DNA from: JAGQKC01 sp965223675
Lineage (GTDB): Bacteria > Nitrospirota > Nitrospiria > Nitrospirales > UBA8639
Direction of reading: 5' to 3'
DNA: 64,000 nt
NCBI GenBank assembly: GCA_965223675.1
Contig: OZ245013.1
Coordinates: forward strand, 744,001 to 808,000
The stretch's first letter is position 1. The number at the start of each line of letters is the position of its first letter. Of this stretch, positions 8,603 through 17,619 are shown one piece after another. Under the pieces are notes generated by a model. The model saw only the letters and a list, made by a program, of their open reading frames with translations, was not told the origin of the DNA and did not search any database. Made by a program: the position numbers and the translations under genes.

Positions 8603-9584
8603 AAATTCGATAAAGAACATAGAGCGACGGAAATAAAAGAAGAGCACCAAGGAGTAAGGCGAAGAGAAGAAACTGCATGACAAGCGGTGGAGCCGCGGTG
8701 TTGTAAATGGTCAGCTCTGGTGGCACAAGAAAGGGATACTGAGCGAGAGCCCAACCCCACAGGATCACCGTGACCTGTCCGGCAGCTGTATACCGGGCTA
8801 GTCGAAACCTTCGAATTCTCAAAAAATTGAATGTGAGGCTTCCCAGCACCACCGCGAAAATGAGAGCCGTCCATCCCCATGCATGCGTTTCCAGTCCTTG
8901 CTGAATTTCCGGAGCGCCAGACTGCGATAACCACAATACCACAATACCCAGAGCTCCAACCAGGAGAACCGACCACAACGATTTTTGACGAAATTTTTCT
9001 TGAATGACCGGATTCTTCGTTTCCAACGTTAAATACACCGCCGCTAACATAGCAAAAAGCATGAGGGTGAATAGGCCCACAGCAAAGGGAAAAGGCGCGA
9101 GCCAGGGATTCAGGAATACCTCCGAAAAATCATTCCCGGTCAGCTGAAGTGTTCCAGAAGAAATGCCGCCAATAGTGATTCCTAACAGAACGGGAGTCCA
9201 GATACTGGCCCATGCGAATATGCCTTCCCAGTAGTGATGTATCGGTGCATATTCAACATCATAGCTTTTGAAGGCAAAGGCAGATCCTCGCAACACCACC
9301 CCGATGATCATGAGAGTCAACGGGATATGAAGTGTCGTCGTGATGAGGGCATAGGCGCGCGGAAAGGCATTGAACAGAATGGTAATCGCAAGAATCAGCC
9401 AAACATGATTCGCTTCCCATATGGGCCCGATGGCCTTTGCAATTAATTCTCGCTGAGCTTTCGCATGTGAGCCTTGAGCGAGGAAATGCCAGACTCCGGC
9501 TCCATAATCGGCCCCTCCCATAAGCACATAAAAGGTTAAGGAAACAAGTATGGCTCCGGCCAAGAGTAATTCAATTGAAACCAT
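8559..9584 (-). CDS. cydB: Cytochrome bd-type quinol oxidase subunit II
   Basis: 341 residues with about nine membrane helices. Family motifs: LMGGADYGAGVWH near residue 25 (the GxADxG block of CydB) and GPIWEANHVWLI near residue 55. Together with CydA it forms the inner-membrane oxidase that takes electrons from quinol and reduces oxygen to water without pumping protons. It starts 9 nt after the cydA stop, so the two are one operon. The 3' end overlaps the convergent proline-rich gene by 44 nt. The W-E-A-N-H form is closer to the cyanide-insensitive (CIO-like) branch than to E. coli CydB. Confidence 0.93.
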   Translation of the reverse strand: MVSIELLLAGAILVSLTFYVLMGGADYGAGVWHFLAQGSHAKAQRELIAKAIGPIWEANHVWLILAITILFNAFPRAYALITTTLHIPLTLMIIGVVLRGSAFAFKSYDVEYAPIHHYWEGIFAWASIWTPVLLGITIGGISSGTLQLTGNDFSEVFLNPWLAPFPFAVGLFTLMLFAMLAAVYLTLETKNPVIQEKFRQKSLWSVLLVGALGIVVLWLSQSGAPEIQQGLETHAWGWTALIFAVVLGSLTFNFLRIRRFRLARYTAAGQVTVILWGWALAQYPFLVPPELTIYNTAAPPLVMQFLLFALLLGALLLFPSLYVLYRIFKKRQIFDPHETPE

Positions 9585-9593
9585 GCCGTCCCT

Positions 9594-10919
9594 TCATGGC
9601 AAAGTAGATGAGTGTGTAGGGGCATCAACGCTTGCTGACACGTGGCGCAGTAACAACCAGATCACAATACCTGCGAGGAAAAGATACAGGATTGCAAAAA
9701 GAATGAATGGAATCACTAGACCTGGCATCGGTGTGACCGCTTCTGAGGTACGCAAAAATCCTGAGATAATCCATGGTTGCCGTCCGACCTCCGTGACAAC
9801 CCATCCAGCTTCAACGGCCAGCAGTCCGAGCGGCGCCGCAAACACCACTGACCATAGGAACGGTTGTGACAAAACTCTCATGCTGTTTCGCCACCAAAGA
9901 TAGAATCCCCATAGTGCTAATCCTGCCATGATGAAGCCAGCAGCGATCATCAGTTGAAACGCGGTATGCACGATCCCGACTGGCGGCCATTCGTCCCTGG
10001 GAAATTCTTCGAGTCCGATCACGGTGGCGTTGGGATCTTGATAGAGTAAAAAACTCAGAAGGTAAGGAATTTCAATGGCATACGAGATCGTACCGGTCTC
10101 CATATCGGGAATGCCGCCAATCCGGAACGGTGCACCCTGTTCCGTGTGAAATAGAGCCTCAAAAGCAGCCAGTTTTCGAGGTTGATGTTCCGCGACGCCC
10201 CGAGAAAGAATATCACCGCTTAATGGCTGGAGCATCGCGCAGATCGCGCCAACGGCAAAGGCAATCCGAAACGCTCGCTGATGAAAGGTGTTTTGAGGAT
10301 GTCGAAGCAATAAGAACCCATGAATACCAGCCACAAGAAAACCTGTGGCGGCATAAGCCGCGATCAACATATGTTGTGTTTCCATCAGTCCCATCGGATT
10401 CCTCATCGCGCTGATTGGGTCAATGTCAACGGGCATCTCGTTGACCATTCGAAAACCTGTCGGTGTATTCATCCATCCATTCGCGACAACGACAAACACG
10501 GCCGAAGCGGCTCCGCTTGCTGCCACAATTAATCCTGCAGTCACGTGCAGCTTGGGTCGGATTCGATCCCAACCGTAGAGATAAATTCCCAGAAAAATGG
10601 CCTCAGTGAAAAATGCAAAGCCTTCTAGTGAGAACAATAAACCGATGATTGGGCCTGAAAATTCCATGAAATGCGGCCATAACAATCCAAGTTCGAAGGA
10701 AAGTACGGTGCCGGATACTGCACCGACAGCGAATAAAATAGCCGTGCCCCGTGCCCACCGCTTGGCCAATTCCAGATATTCCGCTCGGCGGGTTCGGATC
10801 CATAGCGATTCAGCAATCACCATCATTAACGGCATCGCAATGCCGATCACGGCAAAAATGATATGAAACCCAAGGGACAAGCCCATCTGAATGCGTGCGG
10901 CGAATAAGTTAGTCATCAT
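9594..10919 (-). CDS. cydA: Cytochrome bd-type quinol oxidase subunit I
   Basis: 441 residues. His19 (GLSLGFHIIFAV) matches the heme b595 ligand of E. coli CydA. ETQHMLIAAYAATG contains the equivalent of His186, and FQLMIAAG the probable methionine ligand of b558. WVVTEVGRQPWIISG near residue 375 is the hallmark GRQPW motif. The protein is shorter than E. coli CydA (about 520), consistent with a short Q-loop. It is the first gene of the cydAB pair; two ATG codons (10919, 10916) are possible starts. The promoter region is shared with creA and carries two TTTGTCC motifs 20 bp apart. Confidence 0.94.
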   Translation of the reverse strand: MMTNLFAARIQMGLSLGFHIIFAVIGIAMPLMMVIAESLWIRTRRAEYLELAKRWARGTAILFAVGAVSGTVLSFELGLLWPHFMEFSGPIIGLLFSLEGFAFFTEAIFLGIYLYGWDRIRPKLHVTAGLIVAASGAASAVFVVVANGWMNTPTGFRMVNEMPVDIDPISAMRNPMGLMETQHMLIAAYAATGFLVAGIHGFLLLRHPQNTFHQRAFRIAFAVGAICAMLQPLSGDILSRGVAEHQPRKLAAFEALFHTEQGAPFRIGGIPDMETGTISYAIEIPYLLSFLLYQDPNATVIGLEEFPRDEWPPVGIVHTAFQLMIAAGFIMAGLALWGFYLWWRNSMRVLSQPFLWSVVFAAPLGLLAVEAGWVVTEVGRQPWIISGFLRTSEAVTPMPGLVIPFILFAILYLFLAGIVIWLLLRHVSASVDAPTHSSTLP

Positions 10920-10986
10920 AGATCTTCTATGTATTGTAGAAGATAACGAAAAATGCTCCAGTTCGATATACTAAGGGACTGTATTT

Positions 10987-11013
10987 TTTGTCCTATACTC
11001 GCCGAATTTGTCC
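10987..11013 (+). promoter_or_regulatory. Two direct TTTGTCC motifs, 20 bp apart
   Basis: TTTGTCC occurs at 10987-10993 and again at 11007-11013, two helical turns apart, in the divergent cydA/creA region. Related GGACA/TGTCC motifs occur in other intergenic regions of the window. This makes a regulator site plausible, but the regulator is unknown. Confidence 0.35.
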
Positions 11014-11105
11014 AGTGTACTGGGCTTGCTTGTATCGTGCGAGGTGCGATACTTATAAGTACTCACAAAATTTGGGACTGATTCGTATTCCGCTACGAGG
11101 TATTT

Positions 11106-11573
11106 ATGAAGCTAAAGTTTGTCATCCAAACAGTGTTGCTTTGCATAGCCGTCGTTTCATCCACCTATGCTGAAGAAATTGGGAGTGTGGACACGAAGTT
11201 TAATTTCCTTGGGCCTGATCACAAAATTGTGATCGAAGCCTTTGATGACCCCAAGGTCGAAGGCGTGACCTGTCATCTTAGCCGTTCGAAACGGGGCGGA
11301 TTGAAAGGCATGATCGGAGTGGCTGAGGATAGTTCACATGCCTCGATTGCTTGTCGTCAAGTAGGCCCAGTTCGCATGAAAGACGAACTCGAAGAGGGCG
11401 AAGAGGTATTCAAGGAGAGTCGATCACTCATTTTCAAGAAACTCCAAGTGGTCCGGTTCTTCGACAAAAAGCGCAACACACTTATTTATCTTGTCTATAG
11501 CGATAAGATTATCGAAGGCTCACCGAAAAATGCGATATCAACGGTCCCCATTATGCCATGGCCTGGTCAATAG
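11106..11573 (+). CDS. creA: CreA family protein
   Basis: 155 residues with a signal peptide (FVIQTVLLCIAVVSSTYA). It follows E. coli CreA almost block by block: EEIGSVDTKFNFLGPDHKIV, IEAFDDPKVEGVTCHLSR, AEDSSHASIACRQVGPV, LQVVRFFDKKRNTLIYLVYS and DKIIEGSPKNAISTVP. CreA is a periplasmic protein of unknown biochemical role, named for its position in the cre locus. No creBCD genes accompany it here. It is divergent from cydAB and followed closely by a predicted outer-membrane protein. Confidence 0.95.
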   Translation: MKLKFVIQTVLLCIAVVSSTYAEEIGSVDTKFNFLGPDHKIVIEAFDDPKVEGVTCHLSRSKRGGLKGMIGVAEDSSHASIACRQVGPVRMKDELEEGEEVFKESRSLIFKKLQVVRFFDKKRNTLIYLVYSDKIIEGSPKNAISTVPIMPWPGQ

Positions 11574-11599
11574 AGTAGAATCAGAATGGGTAAAGAGTA

Positions 11600-12427
11600 G
11601 TGACATCGGCTCATTGTCCAGTAAAAGCTAGAGTCGTACTGCTGACTCTACTAGATATCTGCATAGTGACTTTCCTATCGATCGCGCAAGTTTTCGCTCA
11701 GCAGCCTTCACTCCCGTCCTTTACAACAGATCGACCTGGAGTGGGTGATACGGCGTATCTCGTTCCACAGGGCTTCGTTCAACTGGAAGGCGGGGTTACG
11801 TATCAACATGATAGAACAGGCGCCCCCTCTCAACGAATTACGACGGTTTCGGTACCCAATACATTGATCAGAATAGGCGTATTTGACGTGATGGAACTGC
11901 GGTTCTTAGGTGGAGAATACGTGTATGAGAAGACAAGTACAGGCAACCAGGACAACCATGATGACGGAGTGAGTGCTCCGATCATCGGAACTAAATTGCA
12001 GCTGACTGAAGAAGACCGCCAAACTCCCCAGACGGCACTCTTTCTCAATCTCACCCTACCTGTTGGAAGCGAGAGACTGCATCCGGATGATGTTACGCCC
12101 GATTTTAAAATGGCGGCGAATTACTCGATTTCAGAGAGCGTGAGTTGGGAAGGCAATCTCGGAGCGGGTTGGGAGGACGGACTGAATAACATAACCGGTT
12201 TTTATACCACAGCTTTGGGCCTATCAATTACAGACAAGTTCACACCATTTGCGGAGTTTTTTGGCAATATCAACGGTCCATCCACTCACGCGTTCGATGC
12301 CGGTTTTACATATCTTGTTCTTCCAACCTTGCAGCTAGATCTATCTGGTGGACCAGCGCTCACGGATGCAGCGACTGACTGGTTTATCGCAGCGGGAGTT
12401 TCGTATCGCTTCCCGAAGATATGGTGA
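11600..12427 (+). CDS. Predicted outer-membrane beta-barrel (phenol-degradation MetA-like / transporter family)
   Basis: 275 residues starting at a GTG. The N-terminus is a signal peptide ending near IAQVFAQQ. The mature start, FTTDRPGVGDTAYLVPQGFVQLEGG, is the typical opening of the PF13557-type family ('MetA pathway of phenol degradation', now often just 'transporter'). Alternating beta-strand pattern continues to a terminal aromatic-rich strand (WFIAAGVSYRFPKIW), as in outer-membrane barrels. The substrate is unknown. It lies 26 nt after creA, so co-transcription is likely. Confidence 0.75.
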   Translation: MTSAHCPVKARVVLLTLLDICIVTFLSIAQVFAQQPSLPSFTTDRPGVGDTAYLVPQGFVQLEGGVTYQHDRTGAPSQRITTVSVPNTLIRIGVFDVMELRFLGGEYVYEKTSTGNQDNHDDGVSAPIIGTKLQLTEEDRQTPQTALFLNLTLPVGSERLHPDDVTPDFKMAANYSISESVSWEGNLGAGWEDGLNNITGFYTTALGLSITDKFTPFAEFFGNINGPSTHAFDAGFTYLVLPTLQLDLSGGPALTDAATDWFIAAGVSYRFPKIW

Positions 12428-12480
12428 TTGAATAAACTGAGGCTCTTGACTCAAGCGTTGTGAAGCTAGGAGGAAATACG

Positions 12481-12828
12481 ATGAAAATGATACTTTTACC
12501 GTGCCTTCTTTTTCTGGCAATCAGTCCAATTGTCGTTCATGCTGAAACATTGAACCGTGCAACAACCAAACAGCTTGATGTCGAAAGTTTTATGGCCGAT
12601 GAACACTCAGAACAGGAGAAGGACAAAAAGTCCGACATGGAACCAGATCCTCTGAGTACTCCGCCATCACCTACTGAGCCTGAACAGCCACTCCTGTCTG
12701 ATCCTGCCACCGATCACCCCGCGGTCGTTACTCCTCCAGTCACTGATCCTGAAATGACCATCTCTCCTCCGGTGATAGATTCTGATATGGCAGTGAACCC
12801 TGAAAGTCTTCCGGCTCAACCAGAATAA
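12481..12828 (+). CDS. Exported proline-rich small protein
   Basis: 115 residues. The ATG at 12481 follows AGGAGG at 12469-12474, which excludes the in-frame GTG at 12460. Signal peptide: ILLPCLLFLAISPIVVHA. The mature part is acidic and proline-rich with P-D/E-x repeats (PDPLSTPPSPTEPEQPLLSD). No folded domain is apparent. It may be a periplasmic linker-like or envelope-spanning peptide; the function is unknown. Confidence 0.65.
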   Translation: MKMILLPCLLFLAISPIVVHAETLNRATTKQLDVESFMADEHSEQEKDKKSDMEPDPLSTPPSPTEPEQPLLSDPATDHPAVVTPPVTDPEMTISPPVIDSDMAVNPESLPAQPE

Positions 12829-12950
12829 AGGACTGACAACCTCGACTCTGCAACTAGGTCAGACATACTATTCATGTTTCCTAAGGTGAAAAAATATTTT
12901 CATGGTTAGGGAATCGCATTCTAGGAAACTTTCGTTGCTATGAGTTGTGA

Positions 12951-13466
12951 ATGATGAAATCCTCGTATATTCCAGAAGTTCATATCATCATCGTGATGGG
13001 AGTTTCAGGGGCGGGGAAATCAACGATCGGAAAATTACTGGCAAAGGATCTTGGTTGGATATTTTACGAAGGAGATGAGTTTCATTCTTTCCAAAGCATT
13101 GAGAAGATGAGCCGTGGCGATCCTTTGACTGAGCATGATCGTCAACCTTGGTTAGCTCAGTTGAAACAATTAATCCGGAGTCTGAGCAAAACTTCGCAAC
13201 ACGCCGTCATTTCATGCTCAGCCTTGAAACAGGCCTATCGTGATAATTTGAAGGACAATAACTCGCATGTTGCGTTTGTGTACTTGAAGGGGAGCCGTAC
13301 TGAACTTCGAAGGCGTCTTGAGCTTAGAAAGTCTCATTTCATGAAGGGAGGTCTGCTCGATTCGCAGCTTAACACACTTGAAGAACCACCCGATGCACTG
13401 ACTCTGAATCTCACCGCATCTCCGCAAGCTCTCGTCAAGCAAATTAGGCGAGCATTACAATTGTAA
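12951..13466 (+). CDS. gntK: Gluconokinase
   Basis: 171 residues, the usual length for GntK. It has a Walker A loop GVSGAGKST at residues 17-25, then EGDEFHSFQSIEKMSRGDPL and TEHDRQPWLAQL. SCSALKQAYRD and the C-terminal HFMKGGLLDSQLNTLEEP signature complete the match. The enzyme phosphorylates gluconate to 6-phosphogluconate in the cytoplasm, feeding the pentose phosphate or Entner-Doudoroff route. No gluconate transporter or dehydratase is nearby. The start is at ATG 12951 or 12954. Confidence 0.93.
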   Translation: MMKSSYIPEVHIIIVMGVSGAGKSTIGKLLAKDLGWIFYEGDEFHSFQSIEKMSRGDPLTEHDRQPWLAQLKQLIRSLSKTSQHAVISCSALKQAYRDNLKDNNSHVAFVYLKGSRTELRRRLELRKSHFMKGGLLDSQLNTLEEPPDALTLNLTASPQALVKQIRRALQL

Positions 13467-13562
13467 ACTACCCGTTTCCTCAACACTCTTCATTTATTGC
13501 GGATATCACGTCTGTTTTCTCGTGTCATGAGGGATCATGAGAGTTAGTCAAAAATTTCAGAA

Positions 13563-13581
13563 CTGGACAAAACTTGTCCAG
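13563..13581. promoter_or_regulatory. Perfect palindrome CTGGACA-N5-TGTCCAG upstream of the six-BON gene
   Basis: The sequence CTGGACAAAACTTGTCCAG has 7-bp perfect arms around AAACT. A further half-site, TGTCTAG (13594-13600), follows 19 bp after the right arm. It lies about 160 nt before the six-BON start. The symmetry suggests a dimeric regulator site. The same GGACA/TGTCC core recurs at 33461-33498 and 23540-23643. Confidence 0.45.
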
Positions 13582-13744
13582 ATTACCTGTTTTTGTCTAG
13601 TGCAGGGTCCTCTAATAGCGGGTACATTGATTTGACGGTTGATCTCAAGATTGACCGATGATCCGACTCTTTTGGTGGCGTGGCGATGTTTGCTCTGCCG
13701 TATATTCAAATCGTCTAGTAAGACTTTATGAAAAGGGGGTGCAA

Positions 13745-15253
13745 GTGCGGACGGACGATTCTGTTCTAAATACAATGCGTTTTAATCGATGGGTCTTACT
13801 ATTTATGAACGTCGCATTATTGAGCGGGAGTATCTTGCTTCAAGGAGCCAATGCATTTGGCGAGGAAGAAAAAAGAGACATCTCAGATCAGGCTATTACG
13901 AGAGCGGTAGAAAGCGCCCTTCTAATCGAAGAAAACGTTCCTGCGCATTTAATTGATGTACGGACTGAACAAGGAATTGTCACCCTCATTGGCGTCATGC
14001 CGAATTATCGAGCGAAAGAACGAGCTGGCAATTTGGTCGAAACGATCAAAGGTGTTCAAAGCGTCATCAACGGGCTGACTGTTCATGTTTCAAAACGCAC
14101 GGATGAAGAGATTCTCAAGAAAGTCAAGCAAGCTCTCCAGGATGATTCCGCAACAGATTCATATGACGTCGACGTTGCTGTTGAACATGGTATCGTGACT
14201 CTGACGGGATCCGTGCCATCTTGGGCAGCGCGTGAGTTAAGTCAATGGGTCGCTTCTGGTGTTTATGGAGTCCGCGATATCAAGAATTTACTGAACATTT
14301 CTTTGAAAGAACATCGCGCAGACGATGTCATCCTGGATGAAATTCAAACGCGGTTAGAGGCAGACGTATGGGTCAACGAAGACTCTGTAATGGTTTCGGT
14401 GAAAGATGGGGTGGTGACCCTTGATGGGGTTGTCGGAAGCGTGGCTGAAAAACGTCGTATAGAGAGCGATACACGAGTCGCGGGCGTGAAAGAAGTCGAT
14501 GATGATCTGCTATTCGTGAAAGCCTGGGCGAAGGGGAAAATGAGGCGAAAGGGACAACCCGGGTACAAAACTGACGATGAAATTAAAGAAACTTTACTGC
14601 TGGCGTACGCCTACGACCCTCGTGTGTCTGTGTTTAACCCAACGATCGAAGTGCGTCATGGAATGGTCACATTATCAGGAGTTGTTGACAATCTTCAGGC
14701 CAAACGAGCCGCAGAGGAAGTCGCGAAACATACGCGAGGCGTTCTGTGGGTAAAAAACTTTTTAAAGGTCAGACCCAAAGACCCCGTCGAAGATGATGTG
14801 CTTCGACGAAAAGTCGAACTCGCCTTGCATGATGATCCATTCATCAATCGCTTTCAGGTAAAGGCGGTGGTGCATAGTGGGATCGTCGCGTTACGAGGAT
14901 CAGTGGAGTCTGAGTTTCAGAAAAAACAAGCTGAGGAAGTGGTTTCGCGAGTCAAAGGTGTGGTCGCCGTCAAAAACAAATTGACTGTCGACAGCACCTG
15001 GGTGTGGAAGCCTGACTATATCATTAAACGTGAGATCGAGAGTGAGTTGTGGTGGAGCCCATTTGTCGATAGTGACAATATCACGGTGACGGTCGAGTCC
15101 GGCGTGGCGACACTTTCCGGAACCGTCGATAGTTTTTTTGAATACGAAACGGCTCTAGAAAATGCCCGTGAAGGTGGTGCCAGACGTGTCGAGAGCTTAC
15201 TGACTATCAGAAAATATTTGGATTTTGATCTTTTACCTGATCGGCCGTTGTGA
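13745..15253 (+). CDS. Exported protein with six BON domains (paralogue A)
   Basis: 502 residues from the GTG at 13745, chosen because AGGGGGT precedes it; ATG 13775 is the alternative. A signal peptide ends near ANAFG. Then six BON domains of about 70-75 residues fill the protein, each with the pattern I/V-x-V-x-x-G-x-V-T-L-x-G-x-V followed by a helix and a V-K-x-V-x-N strand. Examples are TEQGIVTLIGVM, EHGIVTLTGSVP, KDGVVTLDGVVG and RHGMVTLSGVVD. The last domain has a WWSPF signature shared with paralogues. BON domains (as in OsmY) bind phospholipid or envelope surfaces. Such six-fold forms are not characterised. A YfdX-family gene follows. Confidence 0.88.
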   Translation: MRTDDSVLNTMRFNRWVLLFMNVALLSGSILLQGANAFGEEEKRDISDQAITRAVESALLIEENVPAHLIDVRTEQGIVTLIGVMPNYRAKERAGNLVETIKGVQSVINGLTVHVSKRTDEEILKKVKQALQDDSATDSYDVDVAVEHGIVTLTGSVPSWAARELSQWVASGVYGVRDIKNLLNISLKEHRADDVILDEIQTRLEADVWVNEDSVMVSVKDGVVTLDGVVGSVAEKRRIESDTRVAGVKEVDDDLLFVKAWAKGKMRRKGQPGYKTDDEIKETLLLAYAYDPRVSVFNPTIEVRHGMVTLSGVVDNLQAKRAAEEVAKHTRGVLWVKNFLKVRPKDPVEDDVLRRKVELALHDDPFINRFQVKAVVHSGIVALRGSVESEFQKKQAEEVVSRVKGVVAVKNKLTVDSTWVWKPDYIIKREIESELWWSPFVDSDNITVTVESGVATLSGTVDSFFEYETALENAREGGARRVESLLTIRKYLDFDLLPDRPL

Positions 15254-15299
15254 TGTTGTACAATCCCTCGACATCTTATACCTGAAGGAGGAACAAGGA

Positions 15300-16226
15300 A
15301 TGGGTATTGGCTCACAAATCAAAGGTGCATTGTTGGTCACCCTGCTATTCGGAACGATATCTGTATGGTTTACATCTTTAGTTTTAGCTGACAAACCACG
15401 TATTGAATCTAAGGTAACGGTTGAACCGAAAGAAAAGTTGACGGCTTCTGAAAAGGCGAGTTTGTCTCGAGCGGCGGGACGTATCCTCTTGCATGTCGAC
15501 GACGCACGAAAGGCAATAAAAGACCAAGAGAACGAAGATGCGTTATCTCACATCGAAAAGGGGGCAATTCTTGTTCGTATTATCGAAGAAAGCTCACCGG
15601 ATTATGAGGTCAAAGCCACGATTAAATCGGGCGGTCTCACATACGAGGACATTCGAAAACATCGTCAGTTATTCGTCCCAGTCTATGAAGAGTTGGATGA
15701 GGTCTCGGCACTTGGTCCTGTGATTGCGGCCAAAAAAGAACAGGCGGGAAAAAGCCAATTTTCCGTACCAGTCGTTCAAGATGTTCGGTTACGGTATACC
15801 CGAGCTGAACTGAATATTGCGTTGGCTAAACTTGGGTTAGAGCAGGCCAAGAAGGCTTTAGATGCCGATCACACTGAGAAGGCCGATGATCTTCTTGCGG
15901 CGATTCAAACAGGGGTCATTCTCAATTATACAGAAATTGACCTCCCACTAGAAGAAGTACGTAGCAACCTTCTTCTTGCTCAAGGAATGGTCGAGCATAA
16001 TCAATTCAAAGAAGCGCGTGCTGCTCTCGAAGAAGCCTCAGAGTCGCTGGAAGAGTATGAAAAAAATGTCGGGGAATCACGAGGAGAAAAAGTCAAACAC
16101 TTACGAAATGAGATTCAAGAAGTCGCGAATACTATTGAAGCAAAACACGAAAGCCAAGAAGACTCGGTTAGTTTGAAAGAACAAATCGAAGGTTGGTGGG
16201 ATTCGGTAACTGAATGGTTGAGTTAA
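15300..16226 (+). CDS. YfdX-family exported protein
   Basis: 308 residues, ATG at 15300 with AAGGAGGA at 15285-15292. Signal peptide ends near SLVLA. The segment LSRAAGRILLHVDDARKAIK and the following helical repeats (ALSHIEKGAILVRIIEESSP) match the YfdX family, a helical periplasmic family linked in E. coli to acid and stress responses. The C-terminal third (from about residue 170) is further helical and ends in a charged tail, longer than E. coli YfdX. It begins 46 nt after the six-BON gene on the same strand, so the two likely work together in the periplasm. Confidence 0.75.
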   Translation: MGIGSQIKGALLVTLLFGTISVWFTSLVLADKPRIESKVTVEPKEKLTASEKASLSRAAGRILLHVDDARKAIKDQENEDALSHIEKGAILVRIIEESSPDYEVKATIKSGGLTYEDIRKHRQLFVPVYEELDEVSALGPVIAAKKEQAGKSQFSVPVVQDVRLRYTRAELNIALAKLGLEQAKKALDADHTEKADDLLAAIQTGVILNYTEIDLPLEEVRSNLLLAQGMVEHNQFKEARAALEEASESLEEYEKNVGESRGEKVKHLRNEIQEVANTIEAKHESQEDSVSLKEQIEGWWDSVTEWLS

Positions 16227-16322
16227 ATGCAACGGCTAGAAACTATAGTTTGAGGAGAACGGCTTAAGGACATTTTATGTCCCGGATGTTGGTATATATT
16301 CATAATCTTGGAATTCATATAC

Positions 16323-16511
16323 ATGGTTACGTGGGAATACTGTTGTCATGAAGTGAAGTCTAGCGATGCAGCGCAAATTGAAGCTGCCCTTCTTCTGCTT
16401 GGCGAAAAAGGGTGGGAAGCCGTATGCATGATTCCCCGTGGGTCATATCTTTTATTGAAGCGCCCTAAGACGCCACCGGTGAGTACATCCGTGGAAATGT
16501 CTATTGCCTGA
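16323..16511 (+). CDS. DUF4177-like small protein
   Basis: 62 residues from ATG 16323; a TTG five codons upstream is possible. It has the compact pattern of DUF4177-type proteins: MVTWEYCCHEV (first strand), a helix with AALLLLGEKGWEAVCMIP, and a final strand YLLLKRP. These are small alpha/beta proteins of unknown role. No strong ribosome site is visible, so the start is uncertain. It lies in the same-strand run between the YfdX-family and ferritin-like genes. Confidence 0.6.
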   Translation: MVTWEYCCHEVKSSDAAQIEAALLLLGEKGWEAVCMIPRGSYLLLKRPKTPPVSTSVEMSIA

Positions 16512-16568
16512 GTCGGCCTTATGTAAAGAGGATCTTCAGGAAAATGTCTAACACTCAAGGAGAAATAC

Positions 16569-17105
16569 ATGGGTAAACGAAGAACTCGAAATGATATCCA
16601 ACATGCTATCAAAACAGGTGCAATCACGAGAGAATATAAAGCTGAACCTAAAGAAATCATCAAGGAATTGAATAAGTTACGTTCAACCGAAATCACCAGC
16701 TATCTCCAATATAAACAACATGCGTACATGGCCGTATCGCTCATGTCTCCCGGACTCAAAGCAGAATTCGAAGGGCATGCGACACAAGAATTGCAACATG
16801 CTGATGTATTGGCTGAGCGTATCCAGCAGTTAGGGGGCGTACCAATGTATGAATTAGATGAAATTGCACAGAACGCGAGTCGAACTGGCATTCAAGCCAA
16901 ACAAGGCACGACTCTCAAGGATATGGTCGCTCAAGATTTATTGTTAGAACGTAATCAAATCGAATCGTACACAAAACTGATTCGAAAAACCGGCGACAAG
17001 GATCCGGTCACGCGACATTTGCTCGTGAACATCTTACAGGATACTGAAAAGCATGCAGGAGAACTGGCTGATTTCTTAACGCGAACAGCAGAAACGCGGA
17101 AATAG
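16569..17105 (+). CDS. Ferritin-like (bacterioferritin-type) protein
   Basis: 178 residues. A four-helix ferritin-like pattern is clear, with metal-ligand candidates Glu41 (STEITSYLQY), Glu74 and His77 (QELQHADVLAERI), Glu127 (LLLERNQIESY) and His162 (LQDTEKH). QQLGGVP after the second helix is typical of bacterioferritin-like proteins. The second E-x-x-H of classical bacterioferritin reads T-E-K-H, so the usual Glu is Thr159, with Glu160 one residue off. It may still bind a di-iron site, store iron or act as an oxidase. An AAGGAG ribosome site precedes it. Confidence 0.8.
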   Translation: MGKRRTRNDIQHAIKTGAITREYKAEPKEIIKELNKLRSTEITSYLQYKQHAYMAVSLMSPGLKAEFEGHATQELQHADVLAERIQQLGGVPMYELDEIAQNASRTGIQAKQGTTLKDMVAQDLLLERNQIESYTKLIRKTGDKDPVTRHLLVNILQDTEKHAGELADFLTRTAETRK

Positions 17106-17218
17106 ACACTGTTTAGGCAATGGATAAAATCACGCAACGAGGACTTGTGTGTATGAGTAAGAGAGAAGGCAACGGCTCAGTAACATTATATATTTTTCTT
17201 AATCGAAAGGAGAACAAA

Positions 17219-17599
17219 ATGGTTTATCAAACTTACACCTGTCTGTCTAGAAGTTTTATCGTGAAGAGTGTGGTGGTATGTAGCCTATTTTTTCTAACTT
17301 CCACAGCTTTAGGGGACCCTGGTCATAAAGAAGGGATGGAGCAAGAGCAAGGAAAACAGGAAATCACCAGCGGTCTTTCCGCTAACCAACGAATTATTTA
17401 TGGTACCATCGAAGGGATCAATGAAAACACGATCAAAGTAAACGCAGGCGAAGCAGGTGAAATGTCACCACGTTATCTCGAACTAGATAAATTAGGAAAT
17501 AAAGCAGCAGACTCACTCAAACAAGGTGATCGACTGAAAATCACCGTAAATAATAAGAATAAGGTCGTCGATTATCAACTTGCGAATAAAAACCAGTAG
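17219..17599 (+). CDS. Exported small protein with an OB-like domain
   Basis: 126 residues; ATG 17219 follows AAAGGAG at 17206-17212, excluding the earlier in-frame start. Signal peptide: VKSVVVCSLFFLTSTALG. The mature part ends in a compact beta domain with the pattern IIYGTIEGINENTIKVNAGE, then SLKQGDRLKITVNNKNKVVD. The G-x-I-x-x-I...V...K-x-GD-x-I pattern recurs in the proteins at 25945, 26323 and 41162. The role is unknown. A metallothionein gene starts 21 nt downstream, so the two probably share a transcript. Confidence 0.7.
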   Translation: MVYQTYTCLSRSFIVKSVVVCSLFFLTSTALGDPGHKEGMEQEQGKQEITSGLSANQRIIYGTIEGINENTIKVNAGEAGEMSPRYLELDKLGNKAADSLKQGDRLKITVNNKNKVVDYQLANKNQ

Positions 17600-17619
17600 G
17601 TAAGCAAAGGAGATGTACT

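Noticed and set aside
9234..9446. Plus-strand frames within cydAB
   Set aside because: They are antisense shadows of well-supported oxidase genes.
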